DNA of 64,000 bases from Corynebacterium occultum (GTDB taxonomy: Bacteria; Actinomycetota; Actinomycetes; Mycobacteriales; Mycobacteriaceae): positions 2,542,001-2,606,000 of the forward strand of contig NZ_CP046455.1 in NCBI RefSeq assembly GCF_009734425.1, written 5' to 3'. A model generated the notes under the pieces. It was not told the origin of the DNA. It worked only from the letters and a program-made list of their open reading frames with translations, and did not search any database. Below are positions 16,296-25,674 of this stretch, in pieces (the stretch's first letter is position 1; each line of letters begins with the position of its first letter). Made by a program: the position numbers and the translations under genes.

Positions 16296-17309
16296 ATGGA
16301 TTTCGCCACCTTCCTCAGTGACACCCAGTTCCTGCTCAGTGTTGACTTCGTGCAGCAGTCCCTGCTCGCCGCCGCCATCCTGGGGCTGCTTTCCGGGGTG
16401 ATGACCCCCCTGATCGTGCTGCGTCAGATGTCCTTCTCCGTGCACGCCACCTCCGAGCTGGCGTTGATGGGTGGTGCCGCCGCGCTGCTCTTCGGCCTGA
16501 ACATCGGCTTCGGTGCCGTGGCCGGTGCGATCATCGCCGCCCTGGTGCTGGCGGTGCTGGGACTGCGCCAACAACAGGACAGTGCGATCGGTGTGGTGAT
16601 GAGCTTCGGCCTGGGCCTCTCGGTGCTGTTCATCCACCTTTATCCGGGCAATTCCTCCACCGCCATGTCCCTGCTGACCGGTCAGATCGTGGCGGTCTCA
16701 GAACAGTCCACCTGGTTGCTGGGGATAGTCACGATCATTGTGGTGGGCACCGTGGTGCTGCTGTGGCGGCCCATGCTCTTCGCCAGTGCGGATCCGGTGA
16801 TGGCTCAGGCCAGTGGGGTTCCGGTGCGCTGGATCTCCCTGGGTTTCGCGATCCTGGTGGGCCTGACCGCCGCCCAGTCGGTGCAGATCGTCGGCGCCCT
16901 GCTGGTGATGGCACTGCTGATCACCCCGGGGGCGGCGGCCGTGCAGGTCACCTCCTCCCCGCTGCGCGCGGTGATCCTCTCGGTGGTCTTCGCCGAGATC
17001 GCCGCCGTCGGTGGCCTGATCCTCTCGCTCGCTCCGGGCCTGCCGATCTCGGTGTTCGTGACCACCATCAGTTTTGTGATTTACCTGATCTGCCGCCTCC
17101 TCGGCTGGGCCCGCAACCGCAACGCCACCCGCGATGAGGTCGCTTTCCGACGCCGCGGTCACCGGGGCGCCCTCGCCCTCCCCGGAGACACCCCGGCTAC
17201 CGTTGTGGGGACCACGGCCACGCTGGGCACCCCCGCCAGTGCCGAGGAGAACCCCGCCGAGCACCACCATCAGCCGGAAACTCCGGCGCGCAACCCGGAA
17301 CGCTACTGA
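16296..17309 (+). CDS. Zn/Mn ABC importer, permease subunit (ZnuB-type)
   Basis: 337-residue ABC-3 family permease with about 8 TM helices; characteristic segments are GVMTPLIVLRQMSFSVHATS near the N-terminus, and GALLVMALLITPGAAAVQ in the second half. The last 60 residues are hydrophilic and rich in Pro, Ala, Thr and His (AEHHHQPETPARN), an extension longer than usual that might contact metal. It begins 3 nt after the ATPase gene. Confidence 0.92.
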   Translation: MDFATFLSDTQFLLSVDFVQQSLLAAAILGLLSGVMTPLIVLRQMSFSVHATSELALMGGAAALLFGLNIGFGAVAGAIIAALVLAVLGLRQQQDSAIGVVMSFGLGLSVLFIHLYPGNSSTAMSLLTGQIVAVSEQSTWLLGIVTIIVVGTVVLLWRPMLFASADPVMAQASGVPVRWISLGFAILVGLTAAQSVQIVGALLVMALLITPGAAAVQVTSSPLRAVILSVVFAEIAAVGGLILSLAPGLPISVFVTTISFVIYLICRLLGWARNRNATRDEVAFRRRGHRGALALPGDTPATVVGTTATLGTPASAEENPAEHHHQPETPARNPERY

Positions 17310-17331
17310 CACCAGGCGGAACCAGGCTGAC

Positions 17332-17337
17332 TACACT
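17332..17337 (+). promoter_or_regulatory. -10 hexamer TACACT, leaderless esterase start
   Basis: TACACT ends 8 nt before GTG 17346 and no ribosome site is seen. Confidence 0.45.
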
Positions 17338-17345
17338 CTTTCCCC

Positions 17346-18206
17346 GTGAGTACTTACCGTGTAGCCAAGCAGACCCTGCACCACCAGGGACGGGAACGCA
17401 GCTTCCAGATCGTCGCCCCCACCGAGCTCTCCCCCGGCGCGCCGGTCCTGCTCTACTTCCACGGTTCCCGGCAGTCCGCAAATGTCTCCCGCAGCTTCAC
17501 GGCGCACACCTTCGATGATCTCGCGGAGCGCAGCGGCGCCCTGATCGTCTACCCGGAGGGCGTGGAACGCCACTTCAATGACGCCCGCGAGGGACTGACT
17601 GAATCGGCCCGCACCTTGGGGATCGATGATGTGGGTTTCACCCGCGCACTCATCGACCACCTCTCCCACACCTACCGCATCGACACCTCCCGGGTTTTCG
17701 CCGCCGGTTATTCCAATGGCGGTCAGATGGTCATCCGCCTGCTTCACGATGCCCCCGAACTCCTCGCCGGTGCCGCCACCCTGGCTGCCCCGGTGCCGGT
17801 GGGTGACAATCTCCTCGACAGTTCCCTGGCCGCCCCCGTGGTACCCCGGAAGGTGCTGATCATGCACGGCACCGGTGATCCGATCGTGCCCTATCAGGGT
17901 GGCCCGGCAGGCACGCCGGCCACCGGGATCCGTGGTTATGTCCGTTCCGCACCGGCTTCGGCGGAGTATTTCGCCACCCGTAATGGCATCACCGCCCCGC
18001 CGACCCGTTCGGTACCCGCGCCCGGCATTGCGGTGGACACCTGGGCCGCCCCCGGCCGGGAACCCGTCCAGTTGTGGACCCTGGCCGGGGTGGGCCATGT
18101 GGTGCCCGCTCCGAAGTCCCTGCCCGCCACCCTGGGGGCCACCACTGGGCAGCTGATCGCCGCGGATGTGATCGCCGAGTTCTTCGGCCTCAGGTCCCGC
18201 GGCTGA
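17346..18206 (+). CDS. Polyhydroxybutyrate-depolymerase/feruloyl-esterase-like hydrolase (LpqC type)
   Basis: 286-residue alpha/beta hydrolase of the esterase-PHB family. The oxyanion/strand motif is LLYFHGSRQSANVSR near residue 38, the nucleophile elbow is AAGYSNGGQM, the acid is in HGTGDPIVPYQGG, and the His is in AGVGHVVPAP. No signal peptide is visible, so it appears cytoplasmic, unlike mycobacterial LpqC, which is a lipoprotein. GTG start supported by a -10 hexamer 8 nt upstream. The next gene begins 7 nt after the stop and may be cotranscribed. Substrate unknown. Confidence 0.8.
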   Translation: MSTYRVAKQTLHHQGRERSFQIVAPTELSPGAPVLLYFHGSRQSANVSRSFTAHTFDDLAERSGALIVYPEGVERHFNDAREGLTESARTLGIDDVGFTRALIDHLSHTYRIDTSRVFAAGYSNGGQMVIRLLHDAPELLAGAATLAAPVPVGDNLLDSSLAAPVVPRKVLIMHGTGDPIVPYQGGPAGTPATGIRGYVRSAPASAEYFATRNGITAPPTRSVPAPGIAVDTWAAPGREPVQLWTLAGVGHVVPAPKSLPATLGATTGQLIAADVIAEFFGLRSRG

Positions 18207-18213
18207 ACCGGGG

Positions 18214-19416
18214 ATGAACCGCCCCAGATCCCTGCTGGGGATACTCGCCGTGGCACTGATCTCCTTCGCCTATCTGCTTATCGACGACCCCGCCAGCGCC
18301 GCGGCCCTGGCACTGCGGCTTGCCCCGATCATGGCTTTCCTGGCGCTGATCTCCATCGTGGTGAACCTGGCTGCCCCCGCCGGCGCCTTCAATGCGGTCA
18401 TCGCCGCCACCACCCGCAGCCCGGGCCGGGACAGGGGCCGGTCCCGGCCCTGGGTGATCTGGTTGACGGTGCTCTCCCTCAGCCTGATCGCCACGATCTT
18501 CCTCTCCCTGGACACCACCGCGCTGCTGATGACCCCGGTGGCGGTGGCCCTGGCCCGGCGTGAAGGACTCCATCCCGTGGGGGCTGCCCTGGCAGTGATC
18601 TGGGTGGCCAATATCGGTTCCATGCTGCTGCCGGTCTCTAACCTGACGAACCTGCTGGCCGTGGAGTCCCCGCACTTCAGTGGAGGGGGTGAGTTCCTGC
18701 GCTACTCCGGCGCACCGGCGGTGATGGCGATTCTGGTGGTGTCACTGGCCACGGCCCTGCGTTTCCGGGCTTCCCGCACCAGCGTGGAAACGGATGCCCC
18801 ACCCCGCCTTAGCGAAGACGGGGCGGTGCTCCCCGCACCGGTGGGTGGGCCGCTGTTGCGGATCTCCCTGATTGTCCTGGCCTTCACCCTGCCACTGCTG
18901 GCCACTCCCATCCCCTACTGGTTGACCGCCGGGGCGGGTGCCCTGATCATGGTGGTGGCTTTTGGGCTGCGCGCCCCCGGACACCTGAAGCTGGGTCTGG
19001 TGCCCTGGTCCTCGATCCTGCTGGCGGTGACCTTCTCCGCCGCGGCCCAGGCTCTGCACAGTGCCGGGCTGAGCCACCTCATTGAGGGGATGTTCACCGG
19101 GTGGGATGATTCCCCGGTGGGTCTGCTGGGTATCGCCTTCACCGGGGCGGGGTTGTCCAATGTCCTCAACAACATCCCCGCCTTCCTCGCCCTGGAACCC
19201 GGGGTCACCTCCCCCACCGCAATGATGGCGCTGCTGATCGGCACCAATATCGGCCCCTTGATCACGCCCTGGGCTTCCCTGGCCACCCTGCTCTGGTGGG
19301 ATCAGCTGCGCCGCCACCAGGTTCAGGTCAGCTGGTCGGCGTTCATCCTGCCCGGCCTGCTGCTGGCGCCCACAGCCGTCGCCCTGTCCACGATGGCGCT
19401 CTGGATCGTCAGCTGA
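18214..19416 (+). CDS. SLC13/ArsB-NhaD type ion transporter
   Basis: 400-residue membrane protein of about 11 TM helices in the ion-transporter superfamily. Repeated halves are visible: SLDTTALLMTPVAVALA with WVANIGSMLLPVSNLTNLL in the first, and GLSNVLNNIPAFLALEP with LIGTNIGPLITPWASLATLL in the second, the typical inverted-repeat hairpins. Candidate substrates are arsenite, sodium/proton or dicarboxylate; the sequence alone does not choose, although the ArsB-like order is suggestive. No arsR or arsC lies nearby. Confidence 0.82.
   Translation: MNRPRSLLGILAVALISFAYLLIDDPASAAALALRLAPIMAFLALISIVVNLAAPAGAFNAVIAATTRSPGRDRGRSRPWVIWLTVLSLSLIATIFLSLDTTALLMTPVAVALARREGLHPVGAALAVIWVANIGSMLLPVSNLTNLLAVESPHFSGGGEFLRYSGAPAVMAILVVSLATALRFRASRTSVETDAPPRLSEDGAVLPAPVGGPLLRISLIVLAFTLPLLATPIPYWLTAGAGALIMVVAFGLRAPGHLKLGLVPWSSILLAVTFSAAAQALHSAGLSHLIEGMFTGWDDSPVGLLGIAFTGAGLSNVLNNIPAFLALEPGVTSPTAMMALLIGTNIGPLITPWASLATLLWWDQLRRHQVQVSWSAFILPGLLLAPTAVALSTMALWIVS
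18276..18289 (-). repeat. Recurring 14-mer, copy 4 (13/14)
   Basis: GGTCGTCGATAAGC on the minus strand, within codons 21-26 of the transporter gene (Leu-Leu-Ile-Asp-Asp, with Leu as CTT). Confidence 0.55.
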
Positions 19417-19727
19417 AGCCTCCCTGGGGAGGGTGTGTGGTGCAGGGCGGCCTGCCAGGCAGGGGAAATCCTGGGAATACCCGGTGGCCGCTGGGGGGGG
19501 GTGAGGGGTGGGTCCTGCCTGGGCTTTCCCCGGCGAACAGGGTCTTTGCTGCTCAGCGCAACCCTGAATCCTCCGCCCCTGAAGTTGGTGTCTTGTGGCA
19601 GCGCTCTAAGCATTCTTTAATGTTCCCTGTAATCCAAGACACACCTACCGCCAATCCGGCCTGAGAGAGGCCACCCCCACCCTGATCCATCCCGGGGGGT
19701 TTCCGGCAGTTAGCAGGACCTTAGATC
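19417..19727. other. Intergenic region before DUF1963 gene
   Basis: About 310 bp, GC-rich at its left end with short inverted repeats around 19418-19470 that may end the transporter mRNA, and a more AT-rich right end that would hold the promoter of the next gene. No ORF or RNA recognised. Confidence 0.5.
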
Positions 19728-20621
19728 ATGACCCTCGCAATGGAAGTCTTCCCCGACCATTTCCAACGCCAGCTCAACCAGACCCGGGATTATCTCCTGG
19801 AGACCCTGAGCCCCGAGCAGGTGGAAAACTGGCTGTCCCTGGCCTGCCCCGCCATTGAGCTCCAGGCCATCGGGATGAACTCTCCCGCCAACTCCCCCAT
19901 CGTGGCCCGGATCGGGGGGCGCCCCCACCTGCCAGCGGACATCCCCTGGCCGCGTTCCGCCCGGGGCGTGGCCCTGAACTTCCTGATGCAGATTGATCTG
20001 GGGGTGCTGGCCACCTCGGTCCGGGAGGGTCTTTCCCATGGTCTGAAACTGCCGGAGTCAGGCCTGCTGCTGGTGTTCAGCCTGACCTCCCAATCCGGTG
20101 AGGTGGACCTGGACTGGCGCGACCCGGAGATCATCCAGGGCACCCGGCTGATCTACGTCCCCGAGGGCACGGCCACCCCGCCCCAGCAGACGGCCCGGGG
20201 TGCCTGGCTGTTTCCCATCAAGGAGTTCACCGCCACAGGTGTGATGACCCTCCCCACCGTCGCCCACCCGATATTCCGCAATGCCCTGGGTCTGGGCGGC
20301 CGAGACAGTGCACTGATGAGAGACATGTTCGGCCAGATTGACCGGGGGCTGCAATTCCAGATTGACGGGCCCTTCCCCCGGCACCGCATCGGCGGCTGGT
20401 CCACCCCCCAGCCGGGATACGCGGAGCAGGAGTACCACCGGGTCTGGGCAGGGGATGAACCCCAGGAAAATTGGCAGTCCCTGCTGCAGATCGACTGGGA
20501 ACCAGCTTTTGGCAGGGTGTTCCAGGGCCAGAATTCTACACCGGGCATGATCCACTGGGTCACCGACACCACCTGCCTCAGCGCACTGGACCGCACGGGA
20601 TTTGTCATCCAGCACGGCTGA
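19728..20621 (+). CDS. DUF1963 (YwqG-like) protein
   Basis: 297 residues, cytoplasmic, single domain. Family landmarks are the GGRPHLPADIPWP segment near residue 64, NFLMQIDLG, a central GLLLVFSL strand, and IGGWSTPQPGY late in the chain, followed by LLQIDWEP. YwqG-type proteins are widespread but have no assigned biochemical role. ATG 19728 lies shortly after CAGGACC, a weak ribosome site. It is monocistronic and convergent with rlmB; the strong hairpin at 20660-20703 separates them. Confidence 0.82.
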   Translation: MTLAMEVFPDHFQRQLNQTRDYLLETLSPEQVENWLSLACPAIELQAIGMNSPANSPIVARIGGRPHLPADIPWPRSARGVALNFLMQIDLGVLATSVREGLSHGLKLPESGLLLVFSLTSQSGEVDLDWRDPEIIQGTRLIYVPEGTATPPQQTARGAWLFPIKEFTATGVMTLPTVAHPIFRNALGLGGRDSALMRDMFGQIDRGLQFQIDGPFPRHRIGGWSTPQPGYAEQEYHRVWAGDEPQENWQSLLQIDWEPAFGRVFQGQNSTPGMIHWVTDTTCLSALDRTGFVIQHG

Positions 20622-20659
20622 GCCCCGGGGGGGAGTCTGAACCCACCGAGAATGAGAAA

Positions 20660-20703
20660 ACCGCGGCGGTGCTCTCCTTGATGAAGGAGAGCACCGCCGC
20701 GGT
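20660..20703. terminator. Bidirectional terminator, 20-bp perfect stem
   Basis: A 20-bp perfect stem with a GATG loop, preceded by AGAAAA and followed by GTTCTTT, lies between convergent genes and can stop transcription from both sides. Confidence 0.9.
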
Positions 20704-20729
20704 GTTCTTTCTCAGCTCAACGGCAGCTG

Positions 20730-21677
20730 TTATTGCAGGCGACGCTGGCGGGCGAACTCGCTGAGCACCACCGAGGCTGCGACGGAGGCGTTGAGGGACT
20801 CCACCCAGTCGGTGGTGGGGATGGAGAGGATGTAGTCGCAGTTCTCCTTGACCAGGCGGGAGATGCCCTTGCCCTCGGAACCGAGGACGATGACCACCGG
20901 CTCGGTGCCACCCTTGTAGGTGTCCAGGGTGACATCGCCGTCTCCGTCCAGGCCGATGACCTGGTAGCCGTTCTCCTGGAACTCCTTGATGGTGCGGGTC
21001 AGGTTGGTGGCCTTGGCCACCGGCAGACGGGCTGCGGTACCGGCCGAGGTACGCCAGGCCACCGCGGTGACCGACGCAGAGCGACGCTCCGGGATGACCA
21101 CACCGTGGCCACCGAAACCGGCGACGGAACGGATCACGGCGCCGAGGTTACGGGGGTCGGTGATGTTGTCGAGGACGACCACCAGGCCGGGCTCATTGCG
21201 GCCCTTGATGTCAACCATCAGGTCGTGGACGGTGGTGTACTGGTAGGGCGGGATCAGCAGACCGATGCCCTGGTGCATGCCGTTGCCGGTCATGCGGTCC
21301 ATCTCGTGGCGGGGGACCTCCACCACGGGGATGTTACGGCCGGAGGCGATGCCGACCGCCTCGGAGAGACGGTCATCCTTGCCGGTGCCCTCAGCCAGGT
21401 AGAGGGTGGCTGCCGGCACCTTGGCCTGCAGGCACTCGATCACCGGGTTACGTCCGACGACCAGCTCATTCTGCTCGACACCCCGGTCATGACGACCGGA
21501 GGAGCGACGCTCGGAGACCTGCCTGCGCTTATGTGCTGCGTGGTAGGGACGGTCCTCGGCCTTGGGGGTCGGGCCCTTGCCCTTCAGGGAGCGACGGACC
21601 TGTCCGCCGGATCCCTTGGTGGCACCCTTCTTGTTGCTGGTGCGGAGTGCACCGCGACGTTTGTCATTTCCTGCCAT
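20730..21677 (-). CDS. rlmB: 23S rRNA 2'-O-methyltransferase (RlmB/TrmH family)
   Basis: SPOUT methyltransferase, 315 residues. The basic N-terminal 75 residues ([25 protein letters not shown]) are typical of actinobacterial members. The substrate-binding domain starts at [11 protein letters not shown]; the three SPOUT motifs are [34 protein letters not shown] and [23 protein letters not shown] 21677 has an AAGGAA ribosome site. It follows cysS by 12 nt, the conserved cysS-rlmB pair. The exact methylated guanosine is inferred from family only. Confidence 0.93.
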   Translation of the reverse strand: MAGNDKRRGALRTSNKKGATKGSGGQVRRSLKGKGPTPKAEDRPYHAAHKRRQVSERRSSGRHDRGVEQNELVVGRNPVIECLQAKVPAATLYLAEGTGKDDRLSEAVGIASGRNIPVVEVPRHEMDRMTGNGMHQGIGLLIPPYQYTTVHDLMVDIKGRNEPGLVVVLDNITDPRNLGAVIRSVAGFGGHGVVIPERRSASVTAVAWRTSAGTAARLPVAKATNLTRTIKEFQENGYQVIGLDGDGDVTLDTYKGGTEPVVIVLGSEGKGISRLVKENCDYILSIPTTDWVESLNASVAASVVLSEFARQRRLQ

Positions 21678-21689
21678 GTGGTTTCCTTC

Positions 21690-23072
21690 TTAGTTCTGCA
21701 GCGACCACTGGGGGCCGTCGGCGGTGTCTGTGATGATGATTCCTGCGCTACTGAGACGCTCACGAACCTCATCTGCGGTGGCCCAGTCCTTTTCAGCCCG
21801 GGCGGTGGTACGGCGCTCAAGTTCCGCCTGGATCAGGGTGTCAAGTGCCTGCGTGGTGGCTTCGGTACCGGATCCAGCGGCAGCAGCGGCCCAGGTGTCG
21901 GACTGCGGGTCCACCCCGAGTACGCCAGTCATGGCACGGACCTGCCCGGCGATGCGGCGGGCTTCAACCTCATCACCGGCGGCGAGTGCGGAGTTACCCG
22001 CACGAACCGCATTGTGCACCTCGGCGAGCGCCTTGGGTACCGAAAGATCCTCGTCCATCGCCTCTTCAAAAGCAAGCGGCCACTGGCCGACCTCCACTGC
22101 CCCGACGCGTTCGAGGAAGTCCTCGATCCGGCGGTAACCGGTGGCGGCCTCCTTCAGGGCCTCCTCCGAGTACTCCAGCATGGAGCGGTAGTGGGCGGAA
22201 CCGAGGTAATAACGCAGTTCCACGGGACGCACCAGTTCAAGGATGTTGGGGACACTGAGCACATTGCCCAGGGACTTCGACATCTTCTCACCCGACATGG
22301 TCACCCAGCCGTTGTGCATCCAGTAGTTGGCGAACTTATCGCCTGCGGCATGTGCCTGGGCCTGCTCATTCTCGTGGTGCGGGAACTTCAGGTCGAGACC
22401 ACCGCAGTGGATGTCGAAATTATCGCCGAGGTACTTGGTGGCCATGGCGGAGCACTCGATGTGCCAGCCCGGACGCCCCCTGCCCCAGGGGGTTGGCCAG
22501 CTCGGCTCCCCCGGTTTGGCAGCCTTCCACATGGTGAAGTCACGCGGATCCTTCTTGCCGGTGCCAGCGGACTCACCCTGATCCAGCTCATCCAGCTTCT
22601 GCCCGGAAAGGGAACCGTAGTCCTCGATGGTGGTCGGCTGGCAGTAGACGTTGCCGTCTGCGGCATAGCCGTGACCATTGTCGATGATGCGGCTGATGTA
22701 TTCGATCATTTCGGTGACATGGCCGGTGGCACGTGGCTCCACACTGGGTGGGCGCACCCCGAGCTGTTCATAGGCCCAGGTGAAGGCGCGTTCATGGGTG
22801 GCTGCCCATTCCCACCAGGGGCGGTTGTGTTCTGCGGCCTTGTTCAGGATCTTGTCGTCGATGTCGGTGACATTGCGCACGAAGGCGACATCAAGGCCCT
22901 TGGCTTCCAGCCAGTTGCGGAGAATCTCGAAGGCCACCCCGGAGCGGACGTGCCCGATGTGGGGCACGGACTGCACCGTGGCACCACACAGGTACACCGA
23001 GGCATGTCCCTCACGAACGGGGACAAACTCGCGGAGCGTTCTGGTACCGGTGTCAAAGATGCGTAGAGTCAC
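21690..23072 (-). CDS. cysS: Cysteinyl-tRNA synthetase
   Basis: Class I synthetase charging tRNA-Cys, 460 residues. The zinc Cys and HIGH motif are in [19 protein letters not shown] (residues about 28-46), with the further zinc ligands in HIECSAMA and [15 protein letters not shown]; the KMSKS loop is [14 protein letters not shown] 23072 is the start: a TACACT hexamer lies 7 nt upstream, so translation is leaderless. A one-operon pair with rlmB. Confidence 0.97.
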   Translation of the reverse strand: MTLRIFDTGTRTLREFVPVREGHASVYLCGATVQSVPHIGHVRSGVAFEILRNWLEAKGLDVAFVRNVTDIDDKILNKAAEHNRPWWEWAATHERAFTWAYEQLGVRPPSVEPRATGHVTEMIEYISRIIDNGHGYAADGNVYCQPTTIEDYGSLSGQKLDELDQGESAGTGKKDPRDFTMWKAAKPGEPSWPTPWGRGRPGWHIECSAMATKYLGDNFDIHCGGLDLKFPHHENEQAQAHAAGDKFANYWMHNGWVTMSGEKMSKSLGNVLSVPNILELVRPVELRYYLGSAHYRSMLEYSEEALKEAATGYRRIEDFLERVGAVEVGQWPLAFEEAMDEDLSVPKALAEVHNAVRAGNSALAAGDEVEARRIAGQVRAMTGVLGVDPQSDTWAAAAAGSGTEATTQALDTLIQAELERRTTARAEKDWATADEVRERLSSAGIIITDTADGPQWSLQN

Positions 23073-23079
23073 GGCTCTT

Positions 23080-23085
23080 AGTGTA
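23080..23085 (-). promoter_or_regulatory. -10 hexamer TACACT of cysS
   Basis: On the minus strand TACACT ends 7 nt before GTG 23072; leaderless start. Confidence 0.5.
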
Positions 23086-23120
23086 GTTCAGCCTGGCGGG
23101 ACTATCCCGCAACCCCGCGT

Positions 23121-23990
23121 TTATCCCCGTCCCAGTTCGGCCGGGGCATCCGGTTCCGCGGACCACTGCGACCAGGAACCCGGGTAGAGGGCCACCTCCC
23201 GGTCGATGGCTGCGGCCGCGGCGATCACCACGCAGGCGGTGACCCCCGAACCACAGTAGGCACCGGTGTCCGTGCCGGCGGTGGCACCGGCGGCGTCGAA
23301 AAGCTCCTCCAATTCCTCCTTCGGGCGGAAGAAACCCTGCTCATCGAGCAGCTCCGCGCTGGGCAGGTTGCGGGCCCCGGGGATATGGCCGGGCGACTCC
23401 CCTTCCGGGTTGGCTTCCCCGGCGAAGCGTTCGCCAGGGCGGGCGTCGAGAAGCGTTCCGGACTGGGCGAGTTCCCCCGCCTGGGTGGGGGTCAACACCG
23501 GCAGCACCGGGTTGCGGTAGAGATCGGGGATGGCAACCGGCTCCGAATCGATGGGTTCCGTCGACTCGCCGCTCTCCACCTCACCTTCAGCGGCCACCCA
23601 GCCGGACCAGCCGCCATCCAGGATGCGGATATCCTTGAGACCGGCGGAGCGCAGCACCCACCAGGCACGGGAGGAACCGGCCCGATTCCAATCGTCATAG
23701 ACCACCACCGAACTGGTGAGGCTGAGCCCCAGACGCTGCATCAGGTCATCGATGGTGCCCGGGTTCGGCAGGGGATGGCGGCCGAGGTGATCCTTGTCCA
23801 GATCCGAGAGATCCCGATCCAGACTCACGTAGCGGGCACCTGGAACATGGCCCGCCTCAAACTCCTCAACCCCCTCGGGTTTGCCGAGGGTCCAGCGCAC
23901 ATCAAGCACCTGGGGCGGATTCTCCCCAGCCAGTTCGGACCGCAATTCCTGGGGACTGATCAGATTCGTGGACACAGCTACATCACGCAC
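23121..23990 (-). CDS. Two-domain thiosulfate/3-mercaptopyruvate sulfurtransferase (rhodanese)
   Basis: About 289 residues from GTG 23990; GTG 23975 is an equal alternative, and the frame upstream to 24140 looks non-coding. The N-terminal inactive rhodanese domain has VLDVRWTLG, EEFEAGHVPGARYVSLD and VVVYDDWNRAGSSRAWW (no catalytic Cys). The C-terminal domain has LLDARPGERFAGE, GHIPGARNLPSAE and the active-site loop AYCGSGVTACV, whose Cys takes up the sulfane sulfur. It would transfer sulfur to cyanide or thiols in the cytoplasm. The GS-rich loop does not separate TST from MST with certainty. Single gene. Confidence 0.9.
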   Translation of the reverse strand: MRDVAVSTNLISPQELRSELAGENPPQVLDVRWTLGKPEGVEEFEAGHVPGARYVSLDRDLSDLDKDHLGRHPLPNPGTIDDLMQRLGLSLTSSVVVYDDWNRAGSSRAWWVLRSAGLKDIRILDGGWSGWVAAEGEVESGESTEPIDSEPVAIPDLYRNPVLPVLTPTQAGELAQSGTLLDARPGERFAGEANPEGESPGHIPGARNLPSAELLDEQGFFRPKEELEELFDAAGATAGTDTGAYCGSGVTACVVIAAAAAIDREVALYPGSWSQWSAEPDAPAELGRG

Positions 23991-24320
23991 TTTCCATTCA
24001 GGTTCACCGGGATCCCCTTCCAGGGGGCGGCATGGCCCCATTGTTCCAAAAACCCCTGTCCCACGCAGCCGCCCTGAGCAAACATGACTGCAGAAGCGCG
24101 GATGGCCAGAAGTATCCCGGGCAATGACCTGAAGCTCCACCTGTGCTCAAAAGGTCGGGAAATAACTCCCGGAATGGAGAATCCCTGAAACCGGGCAGCA
24201 TTCCCCAAAGTGGGGCAAACCGCACTTAATGGACTTCAACCTTGAGAACTACGCCCCCACAGGTCCAGGATGCTCGGCCGAACCAGCCCCGATGGGAGAG
24301 CTTGCTGCTCGAAGCCCACC
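23991..24320. other. Intergenic region between rhodanese gene and nagA
   Basis: About 330 bp containing the rhodanese promoter. A small hairpin CCCC-AAAG-TGGGG lies near 24205-24217, followed by GGGCAAACCGCACTT, which resembles the arm of the inverted-repeat element at 50871-50947. No ORF supported. Confidence 0.5.
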
Positions 24321-25481
24321 TCATGAGGTGCTGTGAGAGCCCTCCCACAGCATTGATTCCATATACACCCGTTCCACCTCACCTTGAGGATTCAGCTGCA
24401 CCAGGTTGGCGCGCAAGCCGGGACGCAGATCCCCCACCTCTCCTACTAGATCCAGTACCGCGGCAGCATTGGTGGCGGTGAAACGGACCGCGGCTGGCCC
24501 ATCATGACGGCGGCGGAAATGATGGAACTGGCGGGCCAGGGTACTGGTGCCACCGGCGAGTGCCCCGCTCCCCTGCGCAGTGGCTAAACGTGCCACCCCA
24601 CCTTTGAGCACCACTTCCAGAGGTCCGAGCTGATAGCTGCCATCGGGCAGCCCGGTGGCCTCCATCGCATCCGTGACGGCATAGGCCCGCTCCCCCGCCA
24701 ACGCGAACACCAGATCCACGGTTCCCGCCGCCAGGTGCACCCCATCCGCAATCAGCTCCAACCCGGTGGCGGTGCCCCCTGCGCTAAGCAGAGCTGCGGC
24801 GGCACCTGGGGTGCGGTGGTGGATCTGCGGCATGGCATTAAAAAGGTGGGTGGCGGTGGTGCGCACCCCCAGCTCAGCGGCTTTCCCGAGTGCCGCAAGA
24901 GTGGTGTCATAATCAGCCTCAGTGTGACCGAAACCGGCGATGATCCCGAACCTGGCGCAGATTTCCAGCAGTTCACCCACGTGCTCGGTTTCCGGGGCCA
25001 GAGTGATCTGGCGGATATTGCCCTGCCCGGCCTCGATGATCCGGCGGAACATCTCCGGGTCACCTGGCTGGATCCGATCCGGGGACTGCGCACCACAACG
25101 GGCGGCATTGATGAAAGGGCCCTCCAGGTGGATACCGTGGATGAGGCCCTCCCCGACCAGCTCCTTGAGCCGCTCAACCTGGTGGGTCAGTTCCCTCTCA
25201 TTCCCGGAAACCAAACTGGCCAACATGGTGGTGGTGCCCTGGCTGCGATGGTATTCCGCGGCGCGGCGGCAGTCCGCAAGACTCCCGGTGGGAAAAGATC
25301 CTCCCTTCCCACCATGATTGTGCAGATCTACGAACCCGGGAATGATGGTGGGCTGCTCCGGTGGGGCTGCCGCGGGGTCAAGTTCTTCGATGCTGAGAAT
25401 GCCGGATTCATCAAAACTGATCTCCGCATGAGGGAGAACCTTCTCGGCGGTGATGATGCGACCACGCACTTGGGTGCTCAA
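24321..25481 (-). CDS. nagA: N-acetylglucosamine-6-phosphate deacetylase
   Basis: Metal-dependent amidohydrolase converting GlcNAc-6-P to glucosamine-6-P and acetate. 386 residues. PGFVDLHNHGGKGG (metal His pair, residues about 48-61), IHLEGPFINAARCGAQSP (metal Glu), GFGHTEADYD, THLFNAMPQIHHRTPG and ADGVHLAAG with the catalytic Asp in VTDAMEATG follow the family order. The start is TTG 25481 with AGGAG 8 nt upstream. It is divergent from a ROK kinase, matching a GlcNAc/sialic-acid amino-sugar catabolic setting, although nagB is not in the window. Confidence 0.95.
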   Translation of the reverse strand: MSTQVRGRIITAEKVLPHAEISFDESGILSIEELDPAAAPPEQPTIIPGFVDLHNHGGKGGSFPTGSLADCRRAAEYHRSQGTTTMLASLVSGNERELTHQVERLKELVGEGLIHGIHLEGPFINAARCGAQSPDRIQPGDPEMFRRIIEAGQGNIRQITLAPETEHVGELLEICARFGIIAGFGHTEADYDTTLAALGKAAELGVRTTATHLFNAMPQIHHRTPGAAAALLSAGGTATGLELIADGVHLAAGTVDLVFALAGERAYAVTDAMEATGLPDGSYQLGPLEVVLKGGVARLATAQGSGALAGGTSTLARQFHHFRRRHDGPAAVRFTATNAAAVLDLVGEVGDLRPGLRANLVQLNPQGEVERVYMESMLWEGSHSTS

Positions 25482-25674
25482 ATATCCTTCTCCTTATCGA
25501 GGACTGCATTCTAGAGTGGTCAAAACGGCCTTTAACTTCCGATTCAGGGGGCTAAAGAGCTGTTTTCCCCACTCAATCCTGCAGGTGTCCCCTCTATAAC
25601 CTAGGCCCGAACTGATCCGCAACAACCCCAAAGGCCACCCCCAAAAGCCACCCCGAAAATCTGAGGAGTCCACC

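Noticed and set aside
20733..23066. 777-codon open frame on the plus strand
   Set aside because: Antisense to rlmB and cysS, both recognised with all motifs; the translated sequence has no family features.
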